44,417 nt of DNA from the IMG/VR virus record IMGVR_UViG_3300021475_000029, positions 1 through 44,417 of that record. One strand, written 5' to 3'. The notes under the pieces are model-generated. The model worked only from the letters and a program-made list of their open reading frames with translations, was not told where the DNA came from and ran no database searches. Origin of the DNA: a virus. Below, piece after piece: positions 36,422 through 44,417 of the stretch (positions within the stretch are counted from its first letter, which is position 1; every line of letters begins with the position of its first letter). A program made the position numbers and the translations under genes.

Positions 36422-37700
36422 AACCGAGCAGGAGATCGTCCTCCCCTACAAGCCCCGCAAGCACTTCATTCCGCTTCATCAAAGTAAAAAGCGATGGAAA
36501 TTTGCGGTTTGCCATCGTCGTGCAGGGAAAACAGTGGCGTTAGCCAACACGCTCATTGTTGCTGCGCTTGAGAATAAAAGAACAACACCCCTACCGAGGT
36601 ATGCTTACATTGGCCCGAGCTTCGATCAAACCAAGGATTTGGTCTGGAGCTACCTCAAGCAATACACCGCCAACATTCCCGGCGTCCGTCACCTCGAAGG
36701 CGAACTCACCGTCATTTTCCCTGGAGGAGCTACAATCCGCCTTTACGGCGGGGCGCTGGCTTACGAGCGTATGCGCGGAATCTACCTCGATGGCGCCGTG
36801 CTCGATGAATATCCTCTGCTTGCTCCGCAAGCTTACACCTCGGTCGTCCGGCCATGCTTGGCTGACTACAGGGGTTTCGCCATCGTCAGCGGCACCTCCG
36901 CCGGCGACGATCACTTCCACAAACTCAAGCTCAAGGCGGAAGACGATCCTGACTGGGACATTTTCGACATCAAGATCACCGACACCGGAACCGACGCCCT
37001 CTCCCTCGAAGAGGTCGAGGAGATGCGCAAGGACATGAGCGTCGACGAGTTCGCGCGCGAAATGCTGAACTCCTTCGACGCGCCGGTCGAGGGCGCTTAT
37101 TACGCCGAGGCGCTCAACGATCTGCAGCTCGCCGGCCGCATCTGCAAAGTCAGCCCCGACCTCAACACCGACGTTATCACCGCCTGGGATCTAGGCATTC
37201 GGCATCTGCAGGCAGTCTGGCTGTTCCAGCTCGCCGGCCGCGAAGTCCACTGGATCGACTATATCGAAGGCACAGGCAAGAAGCTCAGCCACTATACCGA
37301 CCTGCTCGGGCTGAAGGCCCGCGCCGGAGGCTATCGCTTCCGCGCACATCTTCTGCCCCATGACGTAGAGGTGCGCGAGCTCTCGACGGGACATAGCCGC
37401 AAGCATGAATTGTTTGGCCTCCTCGCCGAGCCGGTCCTGACCGTCCCGAATCACAACACCGAGGACGGCATCACCGCCACCCGCGGCGTGCTCGGCGTCT
37501 CCTGGTTCGACCAAGACGCGTGTCGACGCGGATTGGCCCGCCTCCGTTCCTACCGGCGCGGCAAATCCGGCGTCGCCGTCGCCGACGAAGCCGAAGACGC
37601 GGCGGACGCTTTCCGGACAGGCTGTGTGGGGATAGCCCTCGTCAGTTCGATGCGGCATTCTGGTCAACGCCTCCGGAGGCGAATTCGAGGACTGGTGTGA
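36414..37700 (+). CDS. Terminase large subunit
   Basis: A 428-residue packaging motor. ATPase: CHRRAGKT (residues 33-40, Walker A), AVLDEY (128-133, Walker B), SGTSAG (159-164, coupling). Nuclease: AWDLG with Asp259, HDVEVREL with Asp317, and DEAEDAADAF around 391-400, the RNase H-like acidic triad. The ATG at 36414 overlaps the small subunit by eight bases (the longer open frame upstream is a shadow of that gene). The packaging strategy cannot be told from this. Confidence 0.95.
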   Translation: MTETEQEIVLPYKPRKHFIPLHQSKKRWKFAVCHRRAGKTVALANTLIVAALENKRTTPLPRYAYIGPSFDQTKDLVWSYLKQYTANIPGVRHLEGELTVIFPGGATIRLYGGALAYERMRGIYLDGAVLDEYPLLAPQAYTSVVRPCLADYRGFAIVSGTSAGDDHFHKLKLKAEDDPDWDIFDIKITDTGTDALSLEEVEEMRKDMSVDEFAREMLNSFDAPVEGAYYAEALNDLQLAGRICKVSPDLNTDVITAWDLGIRHLQAVWLFQLAGREVHWIDYIEGTGKKLSHYTDLLGLKARAGGYRFRAHLLPHDVEVRELSTGHSRKHELFGLLAEPVLTVPNHNTEDGITATRGVLGVSWFDQDACRRGLARLRSYRRGKSGVAVADEAEDAADAFRTGCVGIALVSSMRHSGQRLRRRIRGLV

Positions 37701-37969
37701 TGGTCGGTTCGGAACATTTGACCGACGAGAACGTCTCCTACATCATGACCAAACCAGGGCAAGCCCATTTTGCCCGCGACGCCTCACAGACTTGTAGGGA
37801 ATGCACATGGTGGATGAACCGGACGGGGTCACGGGATCGGATAGGGCTCCTCAAACCGGCGCGGTGCGAGAAGGCGCTGCTCACGAGCCGCGAGTCTCTG
37901 CCGGAAGTCCCGCACCAAGCCTGGGCGTGCAAGCACTTCGAGGCAAACCCCACCCCGCCAGCGATTTAG
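37700..37969 (+). CDS. Small Cys-rich protein of unknown function
   Basis: 89 residues; start at ATG 37700 (TGATG overlap) or GTG 37697. Motifs: CRECTWWMNRTG, LLKPARCEKALL, WACKHFEAN. Four Cys in two pairs could hold zinc. A member of a group of small proteins next to terminase genes in alphaproteobacterial phages, as I recall; role unknown. Confidence 0.6.
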   Translation: MVGSEHLTDENVSYIMTKPGQAHFARDASQTCRECTWWMNRTGSRDRIGLLKPARCEKALLTSRESLPEVPHQAWACKHFEANPTPPAI

Positions 37970-37980
37970 AGAGCCTCGAC

Positions 37981-38148
37981 ATGCACGCCGGCATGGATGA
38001 GCCGGAATTGTTGATGCGGCTCTTGGAAACCATCGCTAACGAGAAGGCGCGCGGCGGCGGCCGCAGTTCGGAATGGCAGATCGTCAGCGATCACGTCAAC
38101 GCTTGCCTTTTCATGCTCGAAAAGGCCAACGAGACGCCACGCCGTTGA
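37981..38148 (+). CDS. Small helical protein of unknown function
   Basis: 55 residues from ATG 37981 (HAGMDEPELLMRLLETIANE, WQIVSDHVNACLFMLEKANE). GAGAG precedes. The frame is open upstream to 37801 but that part lies in the Cys-rich gene. No family recognised. Confidence 0.5.
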   Translation: MHAGMDEPELLMRLLETIANEKARGGGRSSEWQIVSDHVNACLFMLEKANETPRR

Positions 38149-38203
38149 GCCTGTCACAAATGTGGCGTAACCACGAAGCCGTCCTAACACTCTGGAGGAA
38201 CGC

Positions 38204-38902
38204 ATGGCGCAAGGATTTTTAGCCTACATCACGCCGATCGATCAGGGGGCGCACCCTGATCAGGGACTGCCTGGCGGCGGCCGGCCAGGGCACTTGCCTT
38301 CGCGGCCTGGTCGTCCGGTTGACCCTGGTTTTGGCCATCCGGGTTGGGGCGGCGGCCATCCCGATCAGGGGCTTCCCGGCGGACGTCCTCCGCATGTCTG
38401 GCCTCGCCCGCCTAGTGGCGGCCTTCCGGTCGATCCGGATTGGGGCGTCGACGAGGGAGCTCATCCGGATCATGGCTTGCCGATCTATCCGATCGATCCC
38501 GAGCATCCGGACAATACGCTGCCGGAAGTTCCCGGCGAGCCGGAGCCGCCGATCGATCCCCCGCCCGGCACTGTGTGGCCGCCGTTGCCGCCCGAGATCC
38601 CGCCGGGCAAGGCAATCGCCTTGGCGGGCATTACTGGCGTCGGCTATCGCTATGTGGTGATCGACATTCCCGAGCGCCCGGTTGATCCGGATTATGGTGT
38701 TGGCGAAGAGCACCCTGAGCATCCCGAAGTCCAACCGCCGCGGCCAGGTCAGCGCCCTCCGCAGCCGGGACAGGGCTTGCCTCGGCCGCCGGTTCAAGGT
38801 CGTCCGCCGCAGCCTGGTCAGCCGTTGCCGCGTCCACCGGGCCAGCCGCCAGCTGGAGGGGTTGGGGGTCGTCCGCCGGCGCGTCCGACGCCGCAGCGGT
38901 AA
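38204..38902 (+). CDS. Pro/Gly-rich repetitive protein
   Basis: A 232-residue protein behind GGAGG. Repeats of HPDQGLPGG/HPDHGLP type (residues 17-95), then acidic Pro repeats, a short ordered strand pair (GKAIALAGITGVGYRYVVID, about residue 137) and a final PxxPGQxLPRPP array. I know similar proteins between terminase and portal in alphaproteobacterial phages, of unknown role. Probably extended and surface-exposed. Confidence 0.6.
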   Translation: MAQGFLAYITPIDQGAHPDQGLPGGGRPGHLPSRPGRPVDPGFGHPGWGGGHPDQGLPGGRPPHVWPRPPSGGLPVDPDWGVDEGAHPDHGLPIYPIDPEHPDNTLPEVPGEPEPPIDPPPGTVWPPLPPEIPPGKAIALAGITGVGYRYVVIDIPERPVDPDYGVGEEHPEHPEVQPPRPGQRPPQPGQGLPRPPVQGRPPQPGQPLPRPPGQPPAGGVGGRPPARPTPQR

Positions 38903-38916
38903 ATCTTCACAAAAGG

Positions 38917-38945
38917 CCCGCGCGCTGCTAGACCCAGCGCGCGGG
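38917..38945 (+). other. Strong hairpin after the Pro/Gly-rich gene
   Basis: CCCGCGCGCTG, loop CTAGACC, CAGCGCGCGGG: 11 GC-rich pairs, 15 bases after the stop. No U-run follows on the + strand, so full termination is unlikely. On the minus strand CCTTTTG follows. It may protect the upstream message end. Confidence 0.6.
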
Positions 38946-38971
38946 GGTCGATCTGAGGGTGGATCGACTAG

Positions 38972-39337
38972 ATGGGTGTTCTCGACGACCATGCGGAAAA
39001 GTGGTGCGTCGCGCCCAATGGATGCTGGGTTTGGACCGGCGCGGTTAGCGGGTCAGGCCAGCAACGCGCAGTCGTCGGCCTGCCTCGATTGTTAGTTGGC
39101 GGCTTTAGACAGAAAAACGTCGGCGTCGCCCGCTTAGTTTGTGAAGAGGTCTACGGACCTCCACCAACTCCAAAACATCATGCCGCTCACGCCACTCCGA
39201 ATGGATGTATTGGCGGTGTTTGCGTTTCGCCTCATCATATCCGGTGGGCGACGCCGAGCGAAAATCAACAAGATATTCATCCGACAGTGATGAAAGAAAG
39301 GCTAAGAAAAGCCAACACTGCTAGGTTGGGAGGTTAA
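38972..39337 (+). CDS. HNH endonuclease upstream of portal
   Basis: A 121-residue protein with CWVWTGAVSGSG, ARLVCEEVYGPPPTPKHHAA, and NGCIGGVCVSPHHIRWATPS, the HNH_3 layout, then a basic tail. The last bases before its stop contain a good ribosome site for the portal frame. Probably a free-standing homing enzyme. Its insertion may have displaced the portal's own start. Confidence 0.8.
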   Translation: MGVLDDHAEKWCVAPNGCWVWTGAVSGSGQQRAVVGLPRLLVGGFRQKNVGVARLVCEEVYGPPPTPKHHAAHATPNGCIGGVCVSPHHIRWATPSENQQDIHPTVMKERLRKANTARLGG

Positions 39338-39437
39338 TATCGAACGCCTCTTCTGGCATTTTAAGGATCAGACAGCAGCTTCGACTAGCGCATATGATCC
39401 GAAAGACCCAGAGTCATACAAGGCTTACGTTAAAGCC

Positions 39438-42152
39438 ATGATGAGTGACTCGAAGGATTTTGAAAACAGCTTTCTTGCTATTGATCGCCAGAATGCTCAA
39501 CTTTATTATTACGGTTATGAACCGTGGATTGGACCGTATAACCCAGGTCAGCCTTACATCGGGGAAGATCCGAATGCGACCTTGGGTGAGATTTTAAATA
39601 AAGACAACACGAATAGTCCAAATCGCAGCACGTATGTCTCGACCGATGTTCGAGATGCCGTGATGATGATGGTCCCTTCACTCATCAGACTATTTGGCGC
39701 GAGCGAATCGCCTGTATTTCTCGTGCCGCGGACCCAGGAAGAGGTCGACACTGCCGAGCAAGGCACCGATTACGTCAATTATACATTTTGGAACGACAAT
39801 CCGGGTTTTTTGATCCTATACGGCGCGATCAAAGACGCGCTGACAGTAAAAACTGGGTTCTGTAAATGGTGGACTGACGATCATAAGGAGATGAGGCGCA
39901 AGACGTTTCTTAACGTCACCGCCGACCAGATCCAGTTGATGCTGTCCGAGGAGCCGAACGCCAAGCTGGTGTCTATCGGCAAGCCGGTTAAACAGCCCCC
40001 GCCTCAGATTCCGACTGCTCCCCCGCCAGGGGCAGCGCCCCCTGCGCCGCCGCCCGTTCCTCCCACCGGAGCGGCGCAGGGGCCCGCGCCCACAGCCGGG
40101 ATGCCGTCTCCCGCGCCCACTGGGCCAGCGCCCCCGCGAGCAGGGGCTCCTCCTCCGGGGCCGCCCCCCGGCGCTGCCGGGCAAGGGACGGGTCAGCCGT
40201 CCCTAGGTCCGCCGCCTGGCCCGATGGCTGGCGCGCCGCCGCCTCCGCTGCCCACGGCATTAACTCAGCCTCCCCCGCCGGTGTTCGACCATTGCGTGAT
40301 CGAGTTCGAAGTTTCGAAACCGATCATAAAAGTCGCCGGCGTGCCGCCGGAGGAAATGCGGCTCGATCGCTACGCGCGCACCTTCCGCGACTCTCGCGTC
40401 GTCGGCCACGAAAGAATTGTCCCGGTCGATCAACTGATCGCCATGGGTTACGACCGCGATCTCTGCCTCGAGCATATTCAGACCTCGGAGAGCTCGTTCA
40501 CCGTCGAGCCGCAACTGCGCAACCCGGCCCGCTTCATGGGCACCAGGATTGGCGACGGCGTGATGTACGGCGAATGGTACATCAAGATCGACAAGGACGG
40601 CGATGGGACGCCGGAGCTTCGCTACATCTGCACCATGGGCGCCGATCAGCAGATCGTCGCTGACGAAGAGGCCAACCGGATTAAATTCGCGCTCTTCTCC
40701 TGCGACCCGGTGAGCCACACGATTGTTGGCGATTCGCTCGCCGACTACACTGAAGACATCCAGCGCATTAAGACCAATATGACCCGCGCTATTCTCGATA
40801 GCGCGGCGGAAGCGATCAATCCGAAGACGGTCATCAATGAGCTCATGGTGACCGTCGATGACGCGCTCAACGACGATTTAGGCGCGCTCATCCGGAGCCG
40901 CGGCAATCCGTCCGAGACGGTGCTGTTCACCAATACCCCTTTCCTCGGTCAGCAGGCGCTGCCAGTCCTGCAGATGCTGAACGAGACTCTGCAGCGGCGT
41001 ACGGGCCTCTCGGATGCCGCTAAGGGTCTCGATCCGAAGGCCCTCCAATCCTCCACAATGATCGGTGTCGAGGCGGTCATCAATGGCGCACAAGAGCGCA
41101 TCGAGCTGGTCGCTAGGGTTTTGTGTGAGACTGGTTTTAAGGATCTCTTCAGCGGATTGTACAACGAGATCTGCGAAAACCCCAATCAGCAACGCACGCT
41201 GAAGATCCGTGGCAAGTACATCCCTTACGACACCGGCACGTTCGACGCCTCGATGGCGGTTGAAGTCAACGCTAACCTTGGTAAGGGCAGCGATCTCACG
41301 CGCATGTTGGCGCTCAATCAGGTCAAGCAAGACCAGCAATTGATCGTCCAAACTTACGGCCTTTCCAATCCCGTCTGTGGAATTCCGGAGCTCTTAAACA
41401 CCATCACCGATATTCTTGCGATTGCGAACGTCAAAAACGTCGGTCGCTACTTCAAGACGCCGACGCCGCAGCAGATAATGGCGATCACCAATGCGCCGAA
41501 GCCGCCGGATCCCAATCTCATCGCCGCGCAGGCGCAGATGGAGAAGGTCCGGATGGAGGCCGCCAAGGCCGCCGGCCAGCAGAACTTCGACACCAAGAAG
41601 CTCCTGTCCGAGCAGACGCTCCGGCACCAGGAGCTCGTCGCCAAGACCGACTATGAAATGGGCAAGCTCCAGGTCGACGCCCACAAGGCGCACGTCGACC
41701 ACATCACCAAGCTCGGGCAGCTCGGCGCCACGTTGATGAAGAGCCAATCCGACTCCGATCAGGCCGACACCGAGAATCAGCTCGCCATCGGGGATCAACA
41801 GCAGACCGCCGACGATAGCGCCCGGCAGCATCAGCAGGCTGTAAACCAGGCGCAATTGCACGCGGCTCAGATCGCGACCCAGCACATGCAGAAGATGGCT
41901 CAGATAAACTCTGCTCATACGCAAGCTATGACTGGAATGGCTGCAGATCATCACGCCGCTATGACTGGCCACGCTACGAATATCCACAACACACACGCGA
42001 AGTTGGTTGCAGGAGCTCTCACCAAAGACGCTGACCACGAGCACGACAGTCAGGAGAACGCGCTCGACCGCGGCCATGAGGCGGCGATCACCGGCGCGAC
42101 GTTGGCCAATCAGCAGCAACTGGCCAAGATGAAGCCAAGGCCGCGGCCATGA
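39438..42152 (+). CDS. Portal protein with Pro-rich insertion
   Basis: A protein of at least 904 residues. Core: FLAIDRQNAQLYYYGYEPW, VSTDVRDAVMMMVPSLIRLF, and later VMYGEWYIKIDKDGDGTPEL, GDSLADYTEDIQRIKTNMTR. Residues 186-282 are an unusual Pro/Ala/Gly insertion. The C-terminal 230 residues are Gln/His/Ala-rich helices as in the long barrels of podovirus portals. The frame is open upstream to 39306, reading VNIERLFWHFKDQTAASTS without ATG; GGGAGG at 39328-39333 is well spaced for an ATC at 39339. The true start is therefore doubtful. Confidence 0.9.
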   Translation: MMSDSKDFENSFLAIDRQNAQLYYYGYEPWIGPYNPGQPYIGEDPNATLGEILNKDNTNSPNRSTYVSTDVRDAVMMMVPSLIRLFGASESPVFLVPRTQEEVDTAEQGTDYVNYTFWNDNPGFLILYGAIKDALTVKTGFCKWWTDDHKEMRRKTFLNVTADQIQLMLSEEPNAKLVSIGKPVKQPPPQIPTAPPPGAAPPAPPPVPPTGAAQGPAPTAGMPSPAPTGPAPPRAGAPPPGPPPGAAGQGTGQPSLGPPPGPMAGAPPPPLPTALTQPPPPVFDHCVIEFEVSKPIIKVAGVPPEEMRLDRYARTFRDSRVVGHERIVPVDQLIAMGYDRDLCLEHIQTSESSFTVEPQLRNPARFMGTRIGDGVMYGEWYIKIDKDGDGTPELRYICTMGADQQIVADEEANRIKFALFSCDPVSHTIVGDSLADYTEDIQRIKTNMTRAILDSAAEAINPKTVINELMVTVDDALNDDLGALIRSRGNPSETVLFTNTPFLGQQALPVLQMLNETLQRRTGLSDAAKGLDPKALQSSTMIGVEAVINGAQERIELVARVLCETGFKDLFSGLYNEICENPNQQRTLKIRGKYIPYDTGTFDASMAVEVNANLGKGSDLTRMLALNQVKQDQQLIVQTYGLSNPVCGIPELLNTITDILAIANVKNVGRYFKTPTPQQIMAITNAPKPPDPNLIAAQAQMEKVRMEAAKAAGQQNFDTKKLLSEQTLRHQELVAKTDYEMGKLQVDAHKAHVDHITKLGQLGATLMKSQSDSDQADTENQLAIGDQQQTADDSARQHQQAVNQAQLHAAQIATQHMQKMAQINSAHTQAMTGMAADHHAAMTGHATNIHNTHAKLVAGALTKDADHEHDSQENALDRGHEAAITGATLANQQQLAKMKPRPRP

Positions 42153-42415
42153 ACGACATCAAGGCTCAGGACGCTCAGGTCATCAAGGAACTCGCCCGAG
42201 AGGCGCAGGGATTGAAGGACAATCGGGCATTTGCCGTCGCCTGCGCGACGCTGAAGGCGCAGTGGTACGGCGAACTTTTAGATCCCAAGACCGACGATGA
42301 TGGGACGAAAAGATTGCGCGCCCAATTGATCGTGCTCGAGGCGCTGCCGCGCATGCTCGACAGTTTGATCGCCACCCAAACGATGGCGACGAAGAGAGGA
42401 CTACATGCCTCCTGA
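42149..42415 (+). CDS. Small head-region protein of unknown function
   Basis: 88 residues, helical (KAQDAQVIKELAREAQGLKD, FAVACATLKAQWYGELLDP), starting in an ATGA overlap with the portal stop. The KxQWYGELLDP form recurs in small proteins between portal and scaffold as I recall. Role unknown. Confidence 0.6.
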   Translation: MNDIKAQDAQVIKELAREAQGLKDNRAFAVACATLKAQWYGELLDPKTDDDGTKRLRAQLIVLEALPRMLDSLIATQTMATKRGLHAS

Positions 42416-43643
42416 GGGATACGACGAAGCGGTAGCCGCGTTTTCGAATGAGGTCGCGCCGCAATCTGCGCCGGTCGATCGACGTGGCAAGCCCGTTAAC
42501 GAGACTTCCAAGCCGGAACCGATGTTCACCCCTCGGCCGATCGAGGGGGATCCGCTCACCGGAGACGTGCGCGACGGTGGCGACAATCCGAGGCTGCGCG
42601 CGCTGGAAAGGGATATCGCAGATGGCCGAGTACGGGAGAGGGAAGACGGCGAAGGTTCATCACGATCCCGCCGCGCGTCCGCCGAAGATGGGCGGTCGAG
42701 TGGCGAACGACGTCGCGCCAATGAAGCGGAGCGCAATGATGCCGCCGCCGACGACAGACACCCAGGAGCCGAGGATGAGCCGGAAGACTTCTGGGCCATC
42801 GCCGCCGAAACCGACGACCTTCCGCGGTCAGACGAGCTCACCCAGGCCCAGGGCGACGAGCGAGTGCCCGAAGGGGAATCCGAGCGCGACTCCCAGGCCG
42901 AAAGATTCGAGGTAACCGCAGACGGCGAGACGTTCCACGTCACCATTGAGGAGGCTTTGCGGGGTTACAGTCGCGAGCAGACTTTCCACAAGCGCCTGGC
43001 TCACCTCAACCAGGTCAGCCAGGAGCTGCAACAAAACCAGGGTTATCTGCAACAAAGCTGGGGGCGCTGGGACAAGGCGCTGCGCGATTATGAGGAAGAC
43101 GTCGCCAACATGCTCCCGGTCGAGCCCAATTGGGACCAGTTGTTCGCAGTGGACCCGGCTGGCGCGCATGCTCAGCAAAAGATCTTTCAGACAATTTACA
43201 GCAAGCTTGCGGCCTCTCGCCAAGCACGGGCCGAGAGGGAAATTCAAGCGCAACAGGAGCGTGATCGACAGGTCCAGGATTACGCAGTAAAAGGCTTTTC
43301 GAAATTCGTCATGGACAACAAGATTCCTGACGAACCGACGCTGAAGAAGCACCTGCAATCGATGCGGCGCACCGCGGCGAATGCTGGTTTCAGTGAGTAT
43401 GAAGTCGCCACAGTATACGATCCACGTATGTTGACCGTATTACTAAAGGCGAGCAGGTATGATCGGATGATGGCGGCCAGACCAAGGGCTGTCATTCCGG
43501 GCAAAGGTCGAACGTTAACTCCCGGCGCCGCTACACCCCTCAATGGGAATGGGCAACGGAGAGGGCTCGACGAAGCATTACGCCGACAGGCGAGCAGTGG
43601 ATCGCTAGATGCGACCGCCGAAGTGTTTCGTAGGCTACTCTAA
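42405..43643 (+). CDS. Capsid scaffold protein
   Basis: A 412-residue protein. The first 180 residues are strongly charged and disordered (DRVRE, RRASAEDGRSSGERRRANEA). From residue 190 helices dominate (FHKRLAHLNQVSQELQQNQG, QQKIFQTIYSKLAASRQARA), with a basic C-terminus that would bind capsid protein. This layout, right before the major capsid gene, is typical of scaffolds. No protease domain is visible. GAGAGGA precedes the ATG. Confidence 0.75.
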   Translation: MPPEGYDEAVAAFSNEVAPQSAPVDRRGKPVNETSKPEPMFTPRPIEGDPLTGDVRDGGDNPRLRALERDIADGRVREREDGEGSSRSRRASAEDGRSSGERRRANEAERNDAAADDRHPGAEDEPEDFWAIAAETDDLPRSDELTQAQGDERVPEGESERDSQAERFEVTADGETFHVTIEEALRGYSREQTFHKRLAHLNQVSQELQQNQGYLQQSWGRWDKALRDYEEDVANMLPVEPNWDQLFAVDPAGAHAQQKIFQTIYSKLAASRQARAEREIQAQQERDRQVQDYAVKGFSKFVMDNKIPDEPTLKKHLQSMRRTAANAGFSEYEVATVYDPRMLTVLLKASRYDRMMAARPRAVIPGKGRTLTPGAATPLNGNGQRRGLDEALRRQASSGSLDATAEVFRRLL

Positions 43644-43655
43644 CGGGAGTTTCCC

Positions 43656-44417
43656 ATGGCAAAGGTTACGAATGCCTTCACCACCTATATGGCGGTGGGC
43701 AATAGAGAAGACTTGTCGAACGCGATCTATAATATTGATCCCTTCGACACGCCGGTGATGTCAGCTATTCGCAGGCGCAACGTCAAGAACAGGTTCTTCG
43801 ACTGGCAAACTGAATTCTTGCCTGTTGTTAATCATACCAACGCACAAGTCGAAGGTTTTGTTCTCGCCAACTCGCCGGCCCAGCCGACGATTCGGATGCA
43901 GAACGCAACTCAGATCTCTGAGCGCGATGCGACCGTGTCAGGATCACAAGAAGAATCCGACGCTGCGGGCAAGTCGTCGGAAATGGCGCACCAGATGGCT
44001 ATGGCCAGCAAGGTGCTCAAAAGCGACATGGAAACGGCATTGTGCTCGCGCCAGGCGCGCAATGACGGCGTCGATGGCACCACGGCGCGGGTCACCGAAT
44101 CGCTGACGCACGCCATTGCGACGGCGGTTGGCAAGGGCGGCTCGGGCCCTGGCGGCGCGGTGTCGCCCGACACCCCTGGCACGTTGCCAGCGACCCAGTA
44201 TGCGGTCTTCAACGCGCCTGGCACGCCGGTCGCGTTGACTGAAGACATGTTGGGCAATGCGATGCAGCTCGCCTACACCAACGGCGCTTCTCCGTCGCTG
44301 TGGGTGGTGCCGCCGGGGCCGAAGCGCACAGTAAGTACGTTCGTTGGGCGTAGTACAACGCAAGTATTGGTAGGGAAGACCGAGGTCGTGTCAACAGTAG
44401 ATGTGATAGCCACCGAC
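43656..44417 (+). CDS. Major capsid protein, 3' end cut by window (SU10/DUF5309 family)
   Basis: 254 residues to the window edge. Strong family pattern: NAFTTYMAVGNREDLSNAIYNI, DPFDTPVMSAIRRRNVKN, FFDWQTEFLPVV, VSGSQEESDAAGKSSEMAHQ, LTEDMLGNAMQLAYTNG and LWVVPPGPKRTVSTFVG. The DUF5309/SU10 capsid family folds like HK97. The usual length is about 330-340 residues, so roughly 80 are missing. GGGAG precedes the ATG. Confidence 0.95.
   Translation, partial: MAKVTNAFTTYMAVGNREDLSNAIYNIDPFDTPVMSAIRRRNVKNRFFDWQTEFLPVVNHTNAQVEGFVLANSPAQPTIRMQNATQISERDATVSGSQEESDAAGKSSEMAHQMAMASKVLKSDMETALCSRQARNDGVDGTTARVTESLTHAIATAVGKGGSGPGGAVSPDTPGTLPATQYAVFNAPGTPVALTEDMLGNAMQLAYTNGASPSLWVVPPGPKRTVSTFVGRSTTQVLVGKTEVVSTVDVIATD

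Noticed and set aside
1-44417. CRISPR array, tRNA genes, insertion sequences, integrase
   Set aside because: No spaced direct repeats, no cloverleaf, no transposase or tyrosine/serine recombinase motif was seen on either strand.

Overview
The window is most of a tailed double-stranded DNA phage genome, open at both ends. The left end cuts the 3' tail of a gene, and the right end cuts the major capsid gene, so the contig is probably a linearised circular map with a short piece missing. The capsid protein matches the SU10/DUF5309 family, the portal is long with a helical C-terminus, and adaptor, nozzle and several ejection proteins follow. This suggests a podovirus with an SU10 or phiEco32-like head plan. 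The high-GC DNA, the proline/glycine-rich virion proteins and a protein with a PEPxxWA-CTERM tail suggest an alphaproteobacterial, probably Hyphomicrobiales, host. The host is inferred, not shown.

Region 1 (1-14012, + strand) is a tightly overlapping virion operon. It holds the head-tail adaptor, two related tail-fibre proteins, a small fibre-associated protein, an S74 self-cleaving fibre, the nozzle/stabilisation protein, and a run of DNA-ejection proteins. One ejection protein carries a lysozyme-like domain and another an S74-like domain. An HNH endonuclease gene sits inside the run.

Region 2 (14006-35014, - strand except for one gene at 24062-24541) is the early and accessory region. Reading in the direction of transcription from 35014 down to 14006, it contains small HTH and Cys-rich proteins, then a terminator at 30101-30125. 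An SF3/D5-type helicase follows, then a small exported protein and a proline-rich and Ig-like pair that look like virion proteins. Next come an Acb2/Tad1-like cyclic-nucleotide sponge, an SSB-like protein with an acidic IPF tip, a VRR-NUC nuclease, a NUMOD3 homing endonuclease, several HTH proteins and small membrane proteins. The region ends with a SNF2-type helicase, a PEP-CTERM exported protein and a short lysis-sized membrane peptide. No DNA polymerase, integrase, holin or dedicated endolysin is recognisable.

Region 3 (35379-44417, + strand) is the packaging and head operon: zinc-ribbon HNH endonuclease, small and large terminase, small Cys-rich protein, Pro/Gly-rich protein, another HNH, portal, scaffold and major capsid protein.

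Genes within each block mostly overlap by 1-4 bases (ATGA, TGATG), implying translational coupling. Several leftward promoters share an AGTCCTTG palindrome over the -35 box, which suggests one regulator. The most unusual items are the phage-borne PEP-CTERM protein, the Acb2/Tad1-like protein, the portal frame that runs open upstream of its first ATG behind an HNH gene, and the S74-like domain in an ejection protein.
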